This document shows positions 1 through 9,213 of a stretch of DNA of 64,000 bases, one piece after another; position 1 is the stretch's first letter, and each line of letters begins with the position of its first letter. The notes beneath the pieces were generated by a model, which worked only from the letters and a program-made list of their open reading frames with translations, was not told the DNA's origin and made no database searches. The position numbers and the translations under genes are program-made. Source of the DNA: Diplonema papillatum (lineage: Eukaryota > Euglenozoa > Diplonemea > Diplonemida > Diplonemidae); assembly GCA_030068145.1 (NCBI GenBank), contig JAPJBO010000349.1:124001-188000 (forward strand), in the 5' to 3' direction.

Positions 1-32
1 ACGAATTCGTTGTACATGATGTACGTGAGTTC

Positions 33-1837
33 CTAAAACACAAGATCCGTCGGGTGGGTCGGCTGTTGGCGTCTGAGCCAGCGTAAGAACCGGTCCGCTA
101 GGGGGGCCCGCAAAGGTAGAATCAAAGATTGACGCGCATTCCGCAGATCGGTCTTCCCTCCGACAAATGAAATCATCATTTGCCCTGGAAGGAGGTCGTC
201 CCTCTTTAACTGGATGTGCTTCACTTGAAGCTGTGCCAGATCGACCCACCGGGCCCCGGTTGCTAGCTGCAGGGCCAGCGCTGCGGAGATGGCTGAATCT
301 CCACTTGGCAGTACCGCTTTGACGGCCGAAGGCGAAGGAACCTTCTGCATCTTCTCCTCGTGACGAGTGAACTGGTTCAGTCTCCGAGAAAATAGCTCTG
401 GCGAAGGCCTCCGTGGGTGTCCTCCAGGACTGCCGAAAGTACACGAGGTATTGTAACACTGACTGTGGCTGTAGTCTGTTGGTGTTGAGAAGCTGTTGGA
501 GCCAGAGCCTGAAGCTCGCCTCTCTGTCGATAGAGGGTCGGAACTTCTGCACGGCTCTGTGAAACGCTAGGCTGCGCTTCAGCACCGATACGAAGGCTGC
601 CGATTTGTAGCAATCGGCCATCGTGGGATGTGCCGAAACCTCCAACTTCTTCAGTGCGTCGTAGCTCTGTACGACATCCGGTCTCCGGATCTGTGCCTTG
701 TCCAGCTGGTTCTTCCAGACGAACAGCGAGGGGTAGAGGACCTGGGCTGGCGGGGTGGGAGGGAGTCAGTTCCCTCCTTTCTGATATCCGTTTTTTGCCC
801 TTTTCTTTGGGTGCTGGCTGTCAGTGCTCGTATCTGCCGAGCGTTTTGACGCCTTCAGCGCCTCGGTCTTCCTTTTCGCCTGGACCACCGTGTCGGCTGA
901 CAGGGTGGCCTTCATAGCGCCCCGCAAGACTTTGTCTGAAAAATCTTGCCACTGGACTCTGTCGAGGTACGCCTCGTAAGCCGTGCCTCGAGAGATGGCA
1001 ACGGAGTAACCATCGTTGCCTGGTTTGGTCTGGAAGTGGAGGCCTTCATCCGGACTAGTATTTGGTGCAGAGCGGGGAGGAGGTCCTTTGACCAAGTTCC
1101 CTTGGGGTTTCGAAAGGCTGATAGGACAGCCCAGAGGTGTCGTAGAGCGTGCTGAGCTCCGCTACCCTCGAAATCCGGACGTTCCACCATGAGACCGTAG
1201 CGTTCCCTGACGCGGGTCAGGAGGGTTTCTACCCCTCCTGCCGAGCCTAGGAATGGGGTTCCCATTCCACCACACGGCGAATGTCGACCTCCAGCGGAAC
1301 TCTCACCCGGTCCTGTTCCATCAGCCGCATCCGAGCGGTCGTCTGCATAAGCCGCTCCGCAAGGGCCCTGACCACTGCGTCGGGGTGTGTAAGGGCACCC
1401 TCTGGGAGGCAGTCATCCGCGGAGAGGGTCATCCCCTCCAGACCGGATAGGCCGTCCTCCGGATCCGTCCTTATGCTGTCCGGATCAATAAGGGGGCCTC
1501 CCTTGTGTACGATCCAGCAGCAAGGAGGACAGATCCATCCCGTCTGCCCGGCGGCGTCCTCCGGCAGGGCGAATTTCTTCGCCACGGCTGCCCCGCCCTT
1601 CAGCCTGCTCTGCAGACAAGCGGCGTCTCCCACACCACCGCATCTGCAACATGTAACCTCGCTGGAGTGCAAGGTGTCGCACGTTGGGTAGAACACGCAC
1701 TGTTCCCCCGGCATTGTCCTATTCGGTCCGATAGGCTCCTCGGGAACGGGAACGTCTTTCCACTTCACCTGGGTCAAGTCCAGATCCTCCTTGGTGGGTG
1801 CGGGCATTTTGCGTTTCCTTTTTTTGTTTGTGCGCAC
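33..1837 (-). pseudogene. Degenerate tyrosine-recombinase element (Crypton/DIRS-like) with N-terminal zinc finger
   Basis: Read from 1837 downward, several reading frames chain into one protein. Residues 1-196 (1837-1247) hold a Lys/Arg start and a Cys-rich PHD/zinc-finger-like block (CCRCGG, CPPCC). The chain continues in another frame at 1265-912, then 1095-766 with a basic stretch (KKRAKN). Around 610-360 it gives a SAM-like recombinase N-domain (WLQQLLNT, LVYFRQSW). A one-base shift near 380 leads into 350-33, which has the box-I arginine (LATGARWVDL) and the following strand (ISFVGGKTD) typical of tyrosine recombinases. A TAG at 33-35 stops it before the HxxR and Tyr motifs. At least four frame changes and the lost catalytic end indicate a dead copy. 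It differs from the intact recombinase at 38862-40040. Crypton versus DIRS-type origin cannot be decided here. Confidence 0.7.
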
Positions 1838-1889
1838 TAGCGGAACTCACCTGCTTTGGTAAGTTTCATGTAGTACGCTGCCAACTACT
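1829..1889. repeat. Dispersed repeat shared with 50953-51014
   Basis: About 60 bases just upstream of the recombinase remnant (TTTGTGCGCACTAGCGGAAC, then TTTCATGTAGTAC and GCTGCCAAC) reappear with few changes at 50953-51014. It may be an end of the same element family. The next bases (1893-1918) match the 26-base sequence that flanks the Harbinger-like insertion at 30855/40382. Confidence 0.6.
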
Positions 1890-1988
1890 AATTTTTAGCG
1901 TTTATTGTGGTTTAGAGGTTCGGTGTTTTAGGGTCTCCGGTTGACCATTGAGGCTGTGAGGCGGGTGGTAGTAGGTAATTTTTAGTAC

Positions 1989-2110
1989 CAACAATGCATT
2001 GTTAACACAAAAAAATGGGGAAAATCGGCAAAAATGGCCGAAAATGGCCAAAATCTGGCAAAATCGGTCAACATTGGCCAAAAACCGAAAAATCCGAAAA
2101 ATCTGAAAAT
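1989..2110. repeat. A-rich degenerate short tandem repeat
   Basis: Successive imperfect units of the type AAAATGGCC / AAAATCGGC run through this stretch. It is non-coding and leads into the hairpin at 2117-2259. Confidence 0.6.
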
Positions 2111-2116
2111 TTCCGA

Positions 2117-2259
2117 GAATTTGCTAAAAATTTGCTAAGTACACTTCCCTGGCAAAAAGTCCAATGAAATTGTTTGCCCTTAGGGGACTAGTCCCCTAAG
2201 GGCACATTTTCATTGGGAAGTACTGGGAAATGCACTTAGCAACTTTTTTGCAAATTCTT
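2117..2259. repeat. Long hairpin (about 143 bp imperfect palindrome)
   Basis: The two arms mirror each other around position 2189/2190. The core is a perfect 30-bp palindrome (2175-2204) centred on GGGGACTAGTCCCC. Outside it CCAATGAAA (2161) pairs with TTTCATTGG (2209), and further out TTTGCTAAGTACA pairs with TGCACTTAGCAAC. It has the look of a MITE-like or palindromic insertion with no coding capacity. Confidence 0.8.
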
Positions 2260-2280
2260 ACCAGGAATTGTATTGCAAAA

Positions 2281-2338
2281 TAGGGACTAGTCCCCTAAGG
2301 GCACATTTCACATTGGGACTAGTCGCCTAAGGCACTTT
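2281..2338. repeat. Partial copies of the hairpin core
   Basis: GGGACTAGTCCCCTAAGGGC and then GGGACTAGTCGCCTAAGGC repeat the core of the preceding palindrome twice within 58 bases, suggesting repeated insertion or slippage of the same unit. Confidence 0.7.
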
Positions 2339-2345
2339 TCCCTTG

Positions 2346-3160
2346 CATTTTTCATGTCCGTGTTCTCAGGCCCGGGCGGCTTTCAGCAAGTACTGGTAGT
2401 AGTAGAACTAACTCGATCTGCAGCACAATCTGCACAAGCCGCTACTGACCACCTCTTTGCACGCGTCGTGTCATGCCTCGGTCGCTTCTCGCCCCGCGTG
2501 CCGTTTGTGCTCGCTTCACGTCCGTTGTGGAGTCTGACGAGCCCAGTAATCATCAGATGATTCGGCGCGCTTCCGTTCCTCCTTCGCGGGTTGTCTCCGC
2601 CTGGCAGCGGCCCCACACGCCCCACGCTGAGGTCGCGAAGCCCAGCGCCACGAATCCGCGCGTGCGCACCTTTCGGCTGAAGCGGTGACCGCCTCGTCCC
2701 CCTTCCTCCCCCGTAGGTTTCCTTTTCCCTTCCTGCTGGGACAGGCCACATTTTCTCAAGTCGGGGTCTTCAAGTTCCCGGATGCGAAGGTCTGCGCATT
2801 TTCAAGTCCGCATCCTCAAGTCCGGGCGGCTTCATGGTTCATTCGGATAGGGACGGTCGCCTCTGCATTTTTCAATACCCTCTCCGTACCGTATGATCAT
2901 CCCCATGTCCCTCGGTCGGCATTCCTGAGCTAGAGATGCTACTATAGTGCCAGGGGGCGGAGAAGCAAACCACGTGTCCTCAGTAGCCACTAGTCGTAAA
3001 TTTGTTGCATTCTTTGAAGCGTGGATGATGCCTCTCGCGCTGCTCCCCTTGAGGTTCCTGGCTCATGCCAAAGCGCCGCCGCCCGGGTCAAGGGGTTGCG
3101 GCATCAGGCGTGGGCCAGGGCCAGGGAGACTGTTCGGAGGGGTCACCACCCACCGTTCGC
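2346..3160. other. GC-rich stretch, no supported gene
   Basis: Open frames exist on both strands but are Arg/Pro/Ser-rich and typical of GC-rich shadow frames. A phrase of the type TCAAGTCCGGGCGGCTTCA occurs in related forms near 2370 and 2816. Nothing else was recognised. Confidence 0.4.
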
Positions 3161-3168
3161 GGGCTTCG

Positions 3169-3723
3169 TTACTTCACTGCCCCCGGCTCTTCCCGGCCTT
3201 CGTCATCCCGGGGGAGGGTTTCACGGCCATCCCCCCCCGCGTGGGGAATGGACTGGTGCTGTGCCGCGGGTCCTTCCGTGCGTCCTCGCGACGTCGCCGC
3301 TGTCGATGTCGCTGCCGCTGTTGCTGCCGCTGCAGCCGCTGTCGGGCGGTTGGTTGACGATCCCGGTCTGCACCCCGCCCGTTGCGCGTCGGCTTTCTTC
3401 TTCTCGGCGTTCGCTAGGACGTCCCATAGGTGGCGGCTGCCGCCGCCGCGTGCGCGGCAGTGCGTCGCCCGGTCGTGTCTTGCCCGTGCCTTCCACTTCT
3501 CGCCGCTGTGTTGCCACCCCCGTGGGTAGTGGGCCTGGGGTCGGAAGCTGCCGGTCAGGACTCCCGCCTTCTCCCAGTGGCCACTCTGGTCGCCCCGTCC
3601 TTTGTTCGCCATCTTTTTGGGCACGTGCCGGACGGCGGCAACTTCGAACGCCCGCATCACCGCTTCGAAGGCCTCCCGTTTGTTGATCTGCGGCCGTTTG
3701 TTGAGGCCCTGGAGGATGGGCAA
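3169..3723 (-). CDS. Hypothetical protein, doubtful
   Basis: A 184-residue minus-strand frame. Residues 16-45 (REAFEAVMRAFEVAAVRH) look like an amphipathic helix, and the second half is Ala/Thr-rich low complexity (TAAAAAATAAATS). The opposite strand is also open (3021-3686) but purely Pro/Arg/Ser-rich, so this is the better of two weak candidates. No family is recognised and no splice or start signal supports it. It may be a fragment or non-coding. Confidence 0.2.
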   Translation of the reverse strand: MPILQGLNKRPQINKREAFEAVMRAFEVAAVRHVPKKMANKGRGDQSGHWEKAGVLTGSFRPQAHYPRGWQHSGEKWKARARHDRATHCRARGGGSRHLWDVLANAEKKKADAQRAGCRPGSSTNRPTAAAAAATAAATSTAATSRGRTEGPAAQHQSIPHAGGDGRETLPRDDEGREEPGAVK

Positions 3724-3729
3724 TTTGTT

Positions 3730-4318
3730 GCATTAGTGTGATTGGCAGTACCCTGAGCAACGCACTATGCACACTCCGTGTCGACGCCACTAGTCATTTC
3801 TCTGGACTCTCTCTGTCCGATTCCCTCGACATCCCTTCTCGCGCGCTTCTTTATTTCGCAAAAGGACGGGGCAGAGAGAAGTGGGACAACCCATCGGGAA
3901 GCAACAGCGTATAGAACAGGCTAGCAACTAATGCGTTTTCGGCGTCACTCTGACTGCAGCAGCAATCTACAAAAAGGAGCAGAAGATGCGCTTCTCCAGA
4001 CTGAAGCAGCCAACAGCGCTCATGTGGCAACAGAAAAGAAGTAGCAATCGACCCTGAACACACGACTGCAGCAGCGGCACACGTGCCAATTGACAAAGCA
4101 GTGTGAAATGTCGAAAAGCAGAAGGTACTCTTCTTGACGATGACGCGGGAAGAAGGCACACCACCGCCACGCGAGGGTACCGCCAAAAACACGGGGTACG
4201 CTGCAAAGAATTTTGCGAAGTCGAAAAGAACGCCGGCGGCGTGCATCGGGAGCAGATTTCGGAGCCTTTCGACCCACCGGTACTGCGAACGGTACTACGA
4301 ACAATTACCGTATGCGGG
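3730..4318. other. Intergenic, no supported gene
   Basis: Only short overlapping frames on both strands were seen. Bases 4303-4326 (ACCGTATGCGGGTTTAATA) recur inverted at 7655-7680, just outside the foldback element at 6053-7650. Confidence 0.4.
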
Positions 4319-4400
4319 TTTAATACGAAACGTGTAAATGTTTCTTTGCTACTTTTTTGGCCAAAGTGTTTCAATTAACACGTTTCGTACTAAAAACATG
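4319..4400. repeat. Short palindromic element, copy 1
   Basis: TACGAAACGTGTAAATGTTTC on the left is mirrored by TTAACACGTTTCGTACTAAA on the right across about 80 bases. A direct copy lies at 5946-6050. It is probably a small palindromic MITE. Confidence 0.65.
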
Positions 4401-5006
4401 GGGTCTGACGTACTTAGTGAAATTTGAAAACTGTTGAAACCCCACGATGATCCCCCATTTTTGTTCGAGCCTTTGAGCTGGAAAAACGTATCAGCTCCAA
4501 TCGTCTTGTTGACATCCTCGAGCGTCCGTTTCTATGAACCAAGAGTCGGTGTCGGCGGAAAAGACCGTTGCAAGGTGGCTGACTATCTTGCTTCCACAAA
4601 AGTCAGAAAGCGAGCAAGATACAACGCATCTTCGGAGCGACCGGTCAGTTGTTACAAGCATCCAGTGCCAACCACGAGTTCCTGACACGCTAGTGTTCAC
4701 GAAGGTGTTCATTAGGCGGGCACGCGTCAGTGGCAGCAAGCAAAGGCGGAGTTGCCCTTTTTTAAAGAAGGAGTAAAGCCTCTCCAGGTGATTACCATAC
4801 AGCTTCTTCTCGTACTCGCCAGCCCCACGACTAGCATGAACCGCATCCACCTCCACAGCAACGCATTCATCGTTTGCCAGTTCTTCAAGCTCTTGGTCAA
4901 AACCAGCGAAGTCAGAACGTTGATGCAACTGCGCATTCACTCAGTACGAGACATTCGTTGAAGTTGCGATGGAGTTCGGCGAGAACGTTGTCCCCGCAAC
5001 CGGTGG
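4401..5006. other. No supported gene
   Basis: A 149-codon open frame on the minus strand (4940-4491) has no recognised motif and competes with frames of equal quality. I see nothing else. Confidence 0.35.
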
Positions 5007-5673
5007 CCTGGGGCAGTGTTGGCGGTGGCTCTCGGAGCTGGAGCCAGCTCGGGAGCTGGAAAGAGCCAGTGGGAGCCAGTAGGGCACAATAAAAAGCCAT
5101 CTCAAAATTCCCCAAATGCGAGAAACCCTTTGCGCATTTTTTTTTGGATATCCGGGTCTACTTTTTGCGGATCTCTTCATCGGAGCTGATCACGCAAAAA
5201 ATCGCCGAAAAAGGTCTGCTACGTGGACCAGCAAAAACATGTCACCACTCGGGGGATTGATTCCCGTCCTTCTCGATGCACTCCGGTGGTTTCCGCGCCG
5301 GGGCCCTGTCTCTTCCAAAGACCCACAAACCACGCACATGTTTTGTAATCCCCGGGTCTAATTTTCACGGATCTCTTCATCGGAGCTGATCGCGAGCGCA
5401 AATTCGTCGAAAAAGGTCTGCTCCGTGGACAGCGAAAAAAACGGCACCACCCAGGGGATCGATTCCCGTCCTTCCCGTCAAAGCCCTGGTGGTTTCCATG
5501 TCCGGTGCCCTGCATCTCGCAAAGACCCGCGAACCACGCATACGTCTTGGTCCCGGGGAAAAAGGTCTGCTGCACGCACGAGCAAAATTTTCACCAGAAC
5601 CCCAGCTCCCGCTGGCTCCCAAAGAGCCAGAAGAACCAGCTCCCAAGCGCCACCGCCAACACTGCCTGGGGGC
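5007..5673. repeat. Inverted repeat (arms 5007-5082 and 5601-5673) enclosing a tandem duplication
   Basis: The left arm reads CCTGGGGCAGTGTTGGCGG and continues through GGAGCTGG-rich DNA. The right arm reads it inverted (CCGCCAACACTGCCTGGGG). Between them a segment of about 210 bases starting at GGATCTCTTCATCGGAGCTG is present twice, from 5169 and from 5379. The palindromic elements at 4319 and 5946 bracket the whole structure, which may be a composite non-autonomous element. Confidence 0.65.
5169..5560. repeat. Tandem duplication, unit about 210 bp, two copies
   Basis: Copies begin at 5169 and 5379 with the same 20 bases. Later landmarks also repeat at this spacing (GATTCCCGTCCTTC, GGTGGTTTCC, CAAAGACCC, ACCACGCA). 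The copies differ at many positions, so the duplication is not recent. A partial third copy may start near 5115. Confidence 0.75.
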
Positions 5674-5945
5674 TGTCTTCAACGAAGACCTTGGTCGGCC
5701 TCCTCTCCTGTTGGATCGGAAACTTTCTCTTCCAGTAAATTTGCGTCACTCAGCCCGGTCACCACGAAACTCGCCCGGATTGTCGAATCTGCTTCGCTGG
5801 GGTGAAGGGCTGACGCGGGCGAAGAAATTGGTGCCTATTTCTTTTTTGACGGGTTCAGATTTTCTGTCAATTTTCCTGCGTCCTTTTTTTAGTGTCGAGT
5901 GTACTCTAAGTACAAAACCCCTCAAAACCCCTATGGAAGTGCAGT
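5674..5945. other. No supported gene
   Basis: A short unrecognised stretch between the inverted repeat and the second palindromic element. Confidence 0.4.
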
Positions 5946-6050
5946 TTTTACTACGAAACGTGTTAATGTTTCATAGCTTCAGATCCGGGGTGTTTCTTAA
6001 TTAACACGTTTCGCATTAAAACCGTTTCGTACTAAACACGTTTCATATGA
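5946..6050. repeat. Short palindromic element, copy 2
   Basis: Same structure as 4319-4400: CTACGAAACGTGTTAATG mirrored by TTAATTAACACGTTTCG, plus further TTTCGTACTAAACACGTTTC at the right edge. Confidence 0.65.
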
Positions 6051-6052
6051 GT

Positions 6053-7650
6053 CGATGCCAAAAGGGGGGGGGGGGGTTTGGGCGGAAGAATCCCCGCATA
6101 GTTCACCAGGGTCTGACGGGTACTGAGGCCCCATACCCTTCCTAAAACATCATTCTGCGTTCAAATACGCCCTCAGAAGCCTCCGGAGAGCCTTCTATGA
6201 TGTCCCAAATGCGATTTTGTGGGTTTTTAGGGGGTCCCCCCGTCTGCTGGCCGTAAACCGCCATAGAAGACACATATGCAACCTGATGCTGGGTCGCTCC
6301 TCGGAGCAAAATCTCGGCCTAAACACACGTTTTCGGCGTTCTCTAACATTCTCCAGGTGCATTCGACCCTCGGACTTCATAAATTATCTCGCTTACAGGT
6401 GTTCCGGGGTGTGCAAAAACAAGGCGAATGGACCCTACAGACCGTACCACGCCCTGCCTGTCTATACAGGCTTTGGGGTCGAATTGCGCCGCCTTGGCGC
6501 CATGTGCACCGTTTTGGTCTCGTTTGTGCTGCTTTGGGATCCACTAAGAACTCTGGTCTGATTTGCGGGACGCTTTGCTCGGTTTTGGTGCCCACTTTCA
6601 CCGTTCAAAGTGCATCCAGTGGTGAAGACTTTGCGCCGAAGCTGGAGAGGAAGCGACCCAGTAGGCGCCACTTCACCGTGAGCGGGTCTCGGAACAGGAC
6701 TCAAACTGGCCCAGGTGATACTGCCGACCATGGCGGGTGTGTGCGCCACACAGTTTGTCTGACCAAGCTCACTGCTGCCACACATCCCTCGGGTCATGTG
6801 CCGCCTGTGCAAAGTCATCCAGCGAGAAGCACTTTGCAGCCATGGGTGAGAAAGGTGCCAGAAGGGAAGACATTGCCAGGAAAGCTCTGAAAGCCTGCCC
6901 TGAAAGCGGTGAAGCCTGCTTCAAAATCATGAAGTGAACGCGTCGTAGTCAACCGCTTCGACGACGATTGAGAACGGCTGATGATCGCCTGTTACTTAAC
7001 GCTTGTCCTACTTCGTTCACCAAGCCTTGCAGAATCACCAGAATAGCATAACATGATGCAGGTAGAAGCCTGAACAGGCCTTAGAACAGTGAAAGTGGGC
7101 GCCAAAACCGAGGAAAGCGTCCCGCAAATCAGACCAGAGTTCTTAATGGACCCCAAAGCAGCACAACCGAAGCCCGAAACGGTGGATGTGGCGCCAAAGC
7201 CGGTGCAATTTGACCCCAAAGCCTGTATAGACAGGCAGGGCGTAGTTCGGTCTGTCCCCAATGCAGGGGGCCATTCTCCTTATCTTTGCACGTCCCGGAA
7301 CACCTGTGAGTGAAAGAAACCACGAACCCCGAGGGTCGAATGCGCCTGGAGAGTGCAAGAGAACGCCGAAAACGTGTGTTTGGGCTGGGATCTTGCACAG
7401 AGAAGCGACCCAGCTTCAGGTTGCATATGTTTCTACTATGGCGGTTTACGGCCAGCAGACGGGGGGACCCCCTAAAAACCCACAAAATCGCATTTGGGAC
7501 ATCATAGAAGGCTCTCCGGAGGCTTCTGAGGGCGTATTTGAACGCAGAATGATGTTTTAGGAAGGGTATGGGGCCTCAGTACCCGTCAGACCCTGGTGAA
7601 CTATGCGGGGATTTTTCCGCCCAAACCCCCCCCCCCCCCTTTTGGCATCG
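6053..7650. mobile_element. Foldback-type element with about 555-bp inverted terminal repeats
   Basis: Bases 6053-6606 recur inverted at 7084-7650. The outer ends read CGATGCCAAAA followed by a run of G on the left, and a run of C followed by TTTTGGCATCG on the right. The inner boundary is CTTTCACCGTTC / GAACAGTGAAAG. The arms match along their length with scattered differences and small indels. The 477-bp spacer (6607-7083) has no recognised gene. Frames inside the arms are mirrored in both copies (for example around MWVFRGSPRLLAVNRH) but show no known domain, so a coding role is not supported. Long arms with a short unrelated middle are typical of foldback elements. Confidence 0.85.
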
Positions 7651-7734
7651 TACCATATTAAACCCGCATACGGTAGTTAAAATTCGGGGTTGAAAGCGAA
7701 TCTTTGGCCATCTGAGAGGGCGTCAACGACCAGC

Positions 7735-7889
7735 GAGACCCGAAAGATGGTGAACTATGCCTGGATAGGATGAAGCCGGGGGAAACCCTGGTGGAGGTCT
7801 GATGCGGTGTTGACGTGCAAATCGCTCGTCAAAGCTGGGTATAGGGGGCGAAAGATCTAGTAGCTGGTTCGCTCTGAAGTTTCCCTCAA
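7735..7889 (+). rRNA. Fragment of 28S (LSU) rRNA gene, degenerate
   Basis: The stretch follows the universally conserved eukaryotic LSU segment: GACCCGAAAGATGGTGAAC, then TATGCCTG(G)ATAGG(A)TGAAG, then GGAAACCCTGGTGGAGG, then GACGTGCAAATCGCTCGTC, then GGGTATAGGGGGCGAAAGA, then TAGTAGCTGGTTC and GAAGTTTCCCTCA. Compared with yeast 25S, about 13 bases before CTAGTAGCTGG are missing and several conserved positions differ. Flanks are not rDNA. It is a dispersed rRNA pseudogene or captured fragment, not a working rRNA gene. Confidence 0.85.
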
Positions 7890-7984
7890 GTGTCGGCACA
7901 GAGGGCGGTGTAAGTCGCATCACCCTGCCTGGAATTGTAAATATTGCGTAATGAAATTCCAGGTGAGCTTCGTGCGTGTAAAGG

Positions 7985-8375
7985 GCGACAAGGGCCACCC
8001 AAGCGCTTCGTTTTGTTTGTGCGTGCCGGTTGATCGTTCTCCCTTGCTACGTTTGCTCTGTTTCGTTTTCCAGGTCAAGAACTCTGAACCGCCGAAACAC
8101 GACGCTGCCGACGTCTTTTTGGCCTTCGCAATTGGGCATGGCAATCCGCAAGGTTGCTGGTACTGAAAATACTCGAGGGGCCGCCCGGCGCTTATTTGGA
8201 CGGAGGCTAGAGCTAGAGGGGGAGAAGCAACACTGCTACAAATGGGTCTTTTTCATTGAGCGCTTCCTCCCGGCACTAGACCCAGCTTTACCCTGTGATC
8301 TGTGTAAGCCGCAGCACCATTTCCTAGCATCGGGATTTTGCAACGGCGGCGGCCTCTCGAGTATTTCCTGCGTAT
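7985..8375. repeat. Dispersed repeat family A, copy at 8 kb
   Basis: Shares a chain of phrases with 22645-22960 and 50030-50290: GCGTGCCGGTTG, a pyrimidine run ending TTCCAGGT, AACTCTGA, GCTGCC(G/T)ACGTCTTTTT, AAATACTCGAGGG, GCTTATTT, GGAGGCT, and TCTTTTT...GAACGCTT or its variant. It is non-coding and is apparently the 3' half of a composite element whose 5' half is family B. Confidence 0.6.
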
Positions 8376-8419
8376 CTTCGTGACGCCTCAGGACACGGGG
8401 CTTCAAAAAAGGGGCAAGG

Positions 8420-8489
8420 GTGGGTAAGGTGAAGTTACAACGTTGTCGGGATAGCGATGGGGGTATCAACCTTGCACAAGTGCGTTACG
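8420..8489. repeat. Dispersed repeat family D, copy 1
   Basis: GGTGAAGTTACAACGTTGTC, GGGATAGCGATGGGG and AACCTTG recur at 61222-61275 in the same order. Confidence 0.6.
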
Positions 8490-8754
8490 TACCGTAATTG
8501 GATTTATGTTGAACCGGGTAAAATCTGGGACACCCTCAAAATGGGGCTGGGTGTCCCAGGGCTTTGCGTACTTTTCAGAACATCGCGATCCTCGCGCCTT
8601 GGGGTGCTCAATACTCAGCTCGACCCCTAGATGCCGCTGTCATAGGAGGCTGCAGGACTCCTGGTGCAGTCACGCAGGAGACTACCCCCCCCGGGTGTCC
8701 CAGGTTTAACCCGTTCCAGCTTTAGTCCAGTTCAACATTTTTCCAATTGCGGTA
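8490..8754. mobile_element. Small TIR element (MITE), family E copy 1
   Basis: Ends are inverted: ACCGTAATTGGATTTATG then TTGAAC on the left, GTTCAACATTTTTCCAATTG then CGGT on the right, with TA outside each end. The interior carries CCGGGTAAA and GGTGTCCCAGG motifs, also mirrored. A second copy lies at 51787-52080. TIRs and flanking TA fit a Tc1/mariner-type non-autonomous element, by inference. Confidence 0.7.
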
Positions 8755-9080
8755 TATCAAATTCCGTCGTTTTGCAGAATCATGAAGACTTTTCCTTGAT
8801 TGCATCGCTTTGTTGTGAACATTTTGCAGAGCAAGTGCAAGGGGCGCTTTTCAGGGGACGGACGCCCACGGCCAACGGGGAATCCCAGTACAGCAAGCCC
8901 GCGTGCTACTTTCTAGATTGCCATGCAGTTGGTGCCATCGTGAGCGCACAAACGGCAAACTGGGGCGGGCTGCGCAAACTCAGCGCCGCCAGGAAGCTTT
9001 TACCCTGAAATTCACACGACAGAAAAAGAAGACGGCCATCGGGCTACTAATTTCTGCAGAGCAACGACGAAGACTCCGTA
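8755..9080. other. No supported gene
   Basis: Only short frames without recognisable domains. Confidence 0.4.
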
Positions 9081-9081
9081 G

Positions 9082-9142
9082 CCCCTAGATATGCGAAAGC
9101 ATCGCGGGGTTTATTTCGAGGACGCGCGAAGGCACGTAGTGC
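9082..9142 (-). pseudogene. Partial copy of the ADPRM 3' end
   Basis: Bases 9088-9142 (GATATGCGAAAGCATCGCGG and onward to GACGCGCGAAGGCACG) repeat the last codons and stop region of the gene at 9214-10263, with one change introducing a stop. It is a short tandem copy placed directly downstream of the real gene. Confidence 0.8.
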
Positions 9143-9213
9143 GCCAGAAAAAGAAAATCGAACCCGAGGCATCTCAGTTGTTGCCATCTGGATTAAGTTT
9201 CGCATAACACGAC

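Noticed and set aside
6217..7485. Mirrored frames in the foldback arms (MWVFRGSPRLLAVNRH)
   Set aside because: Identity between them follows from the inverted repeat; no domain and frequent frame changes, so a coding claim is not supported.
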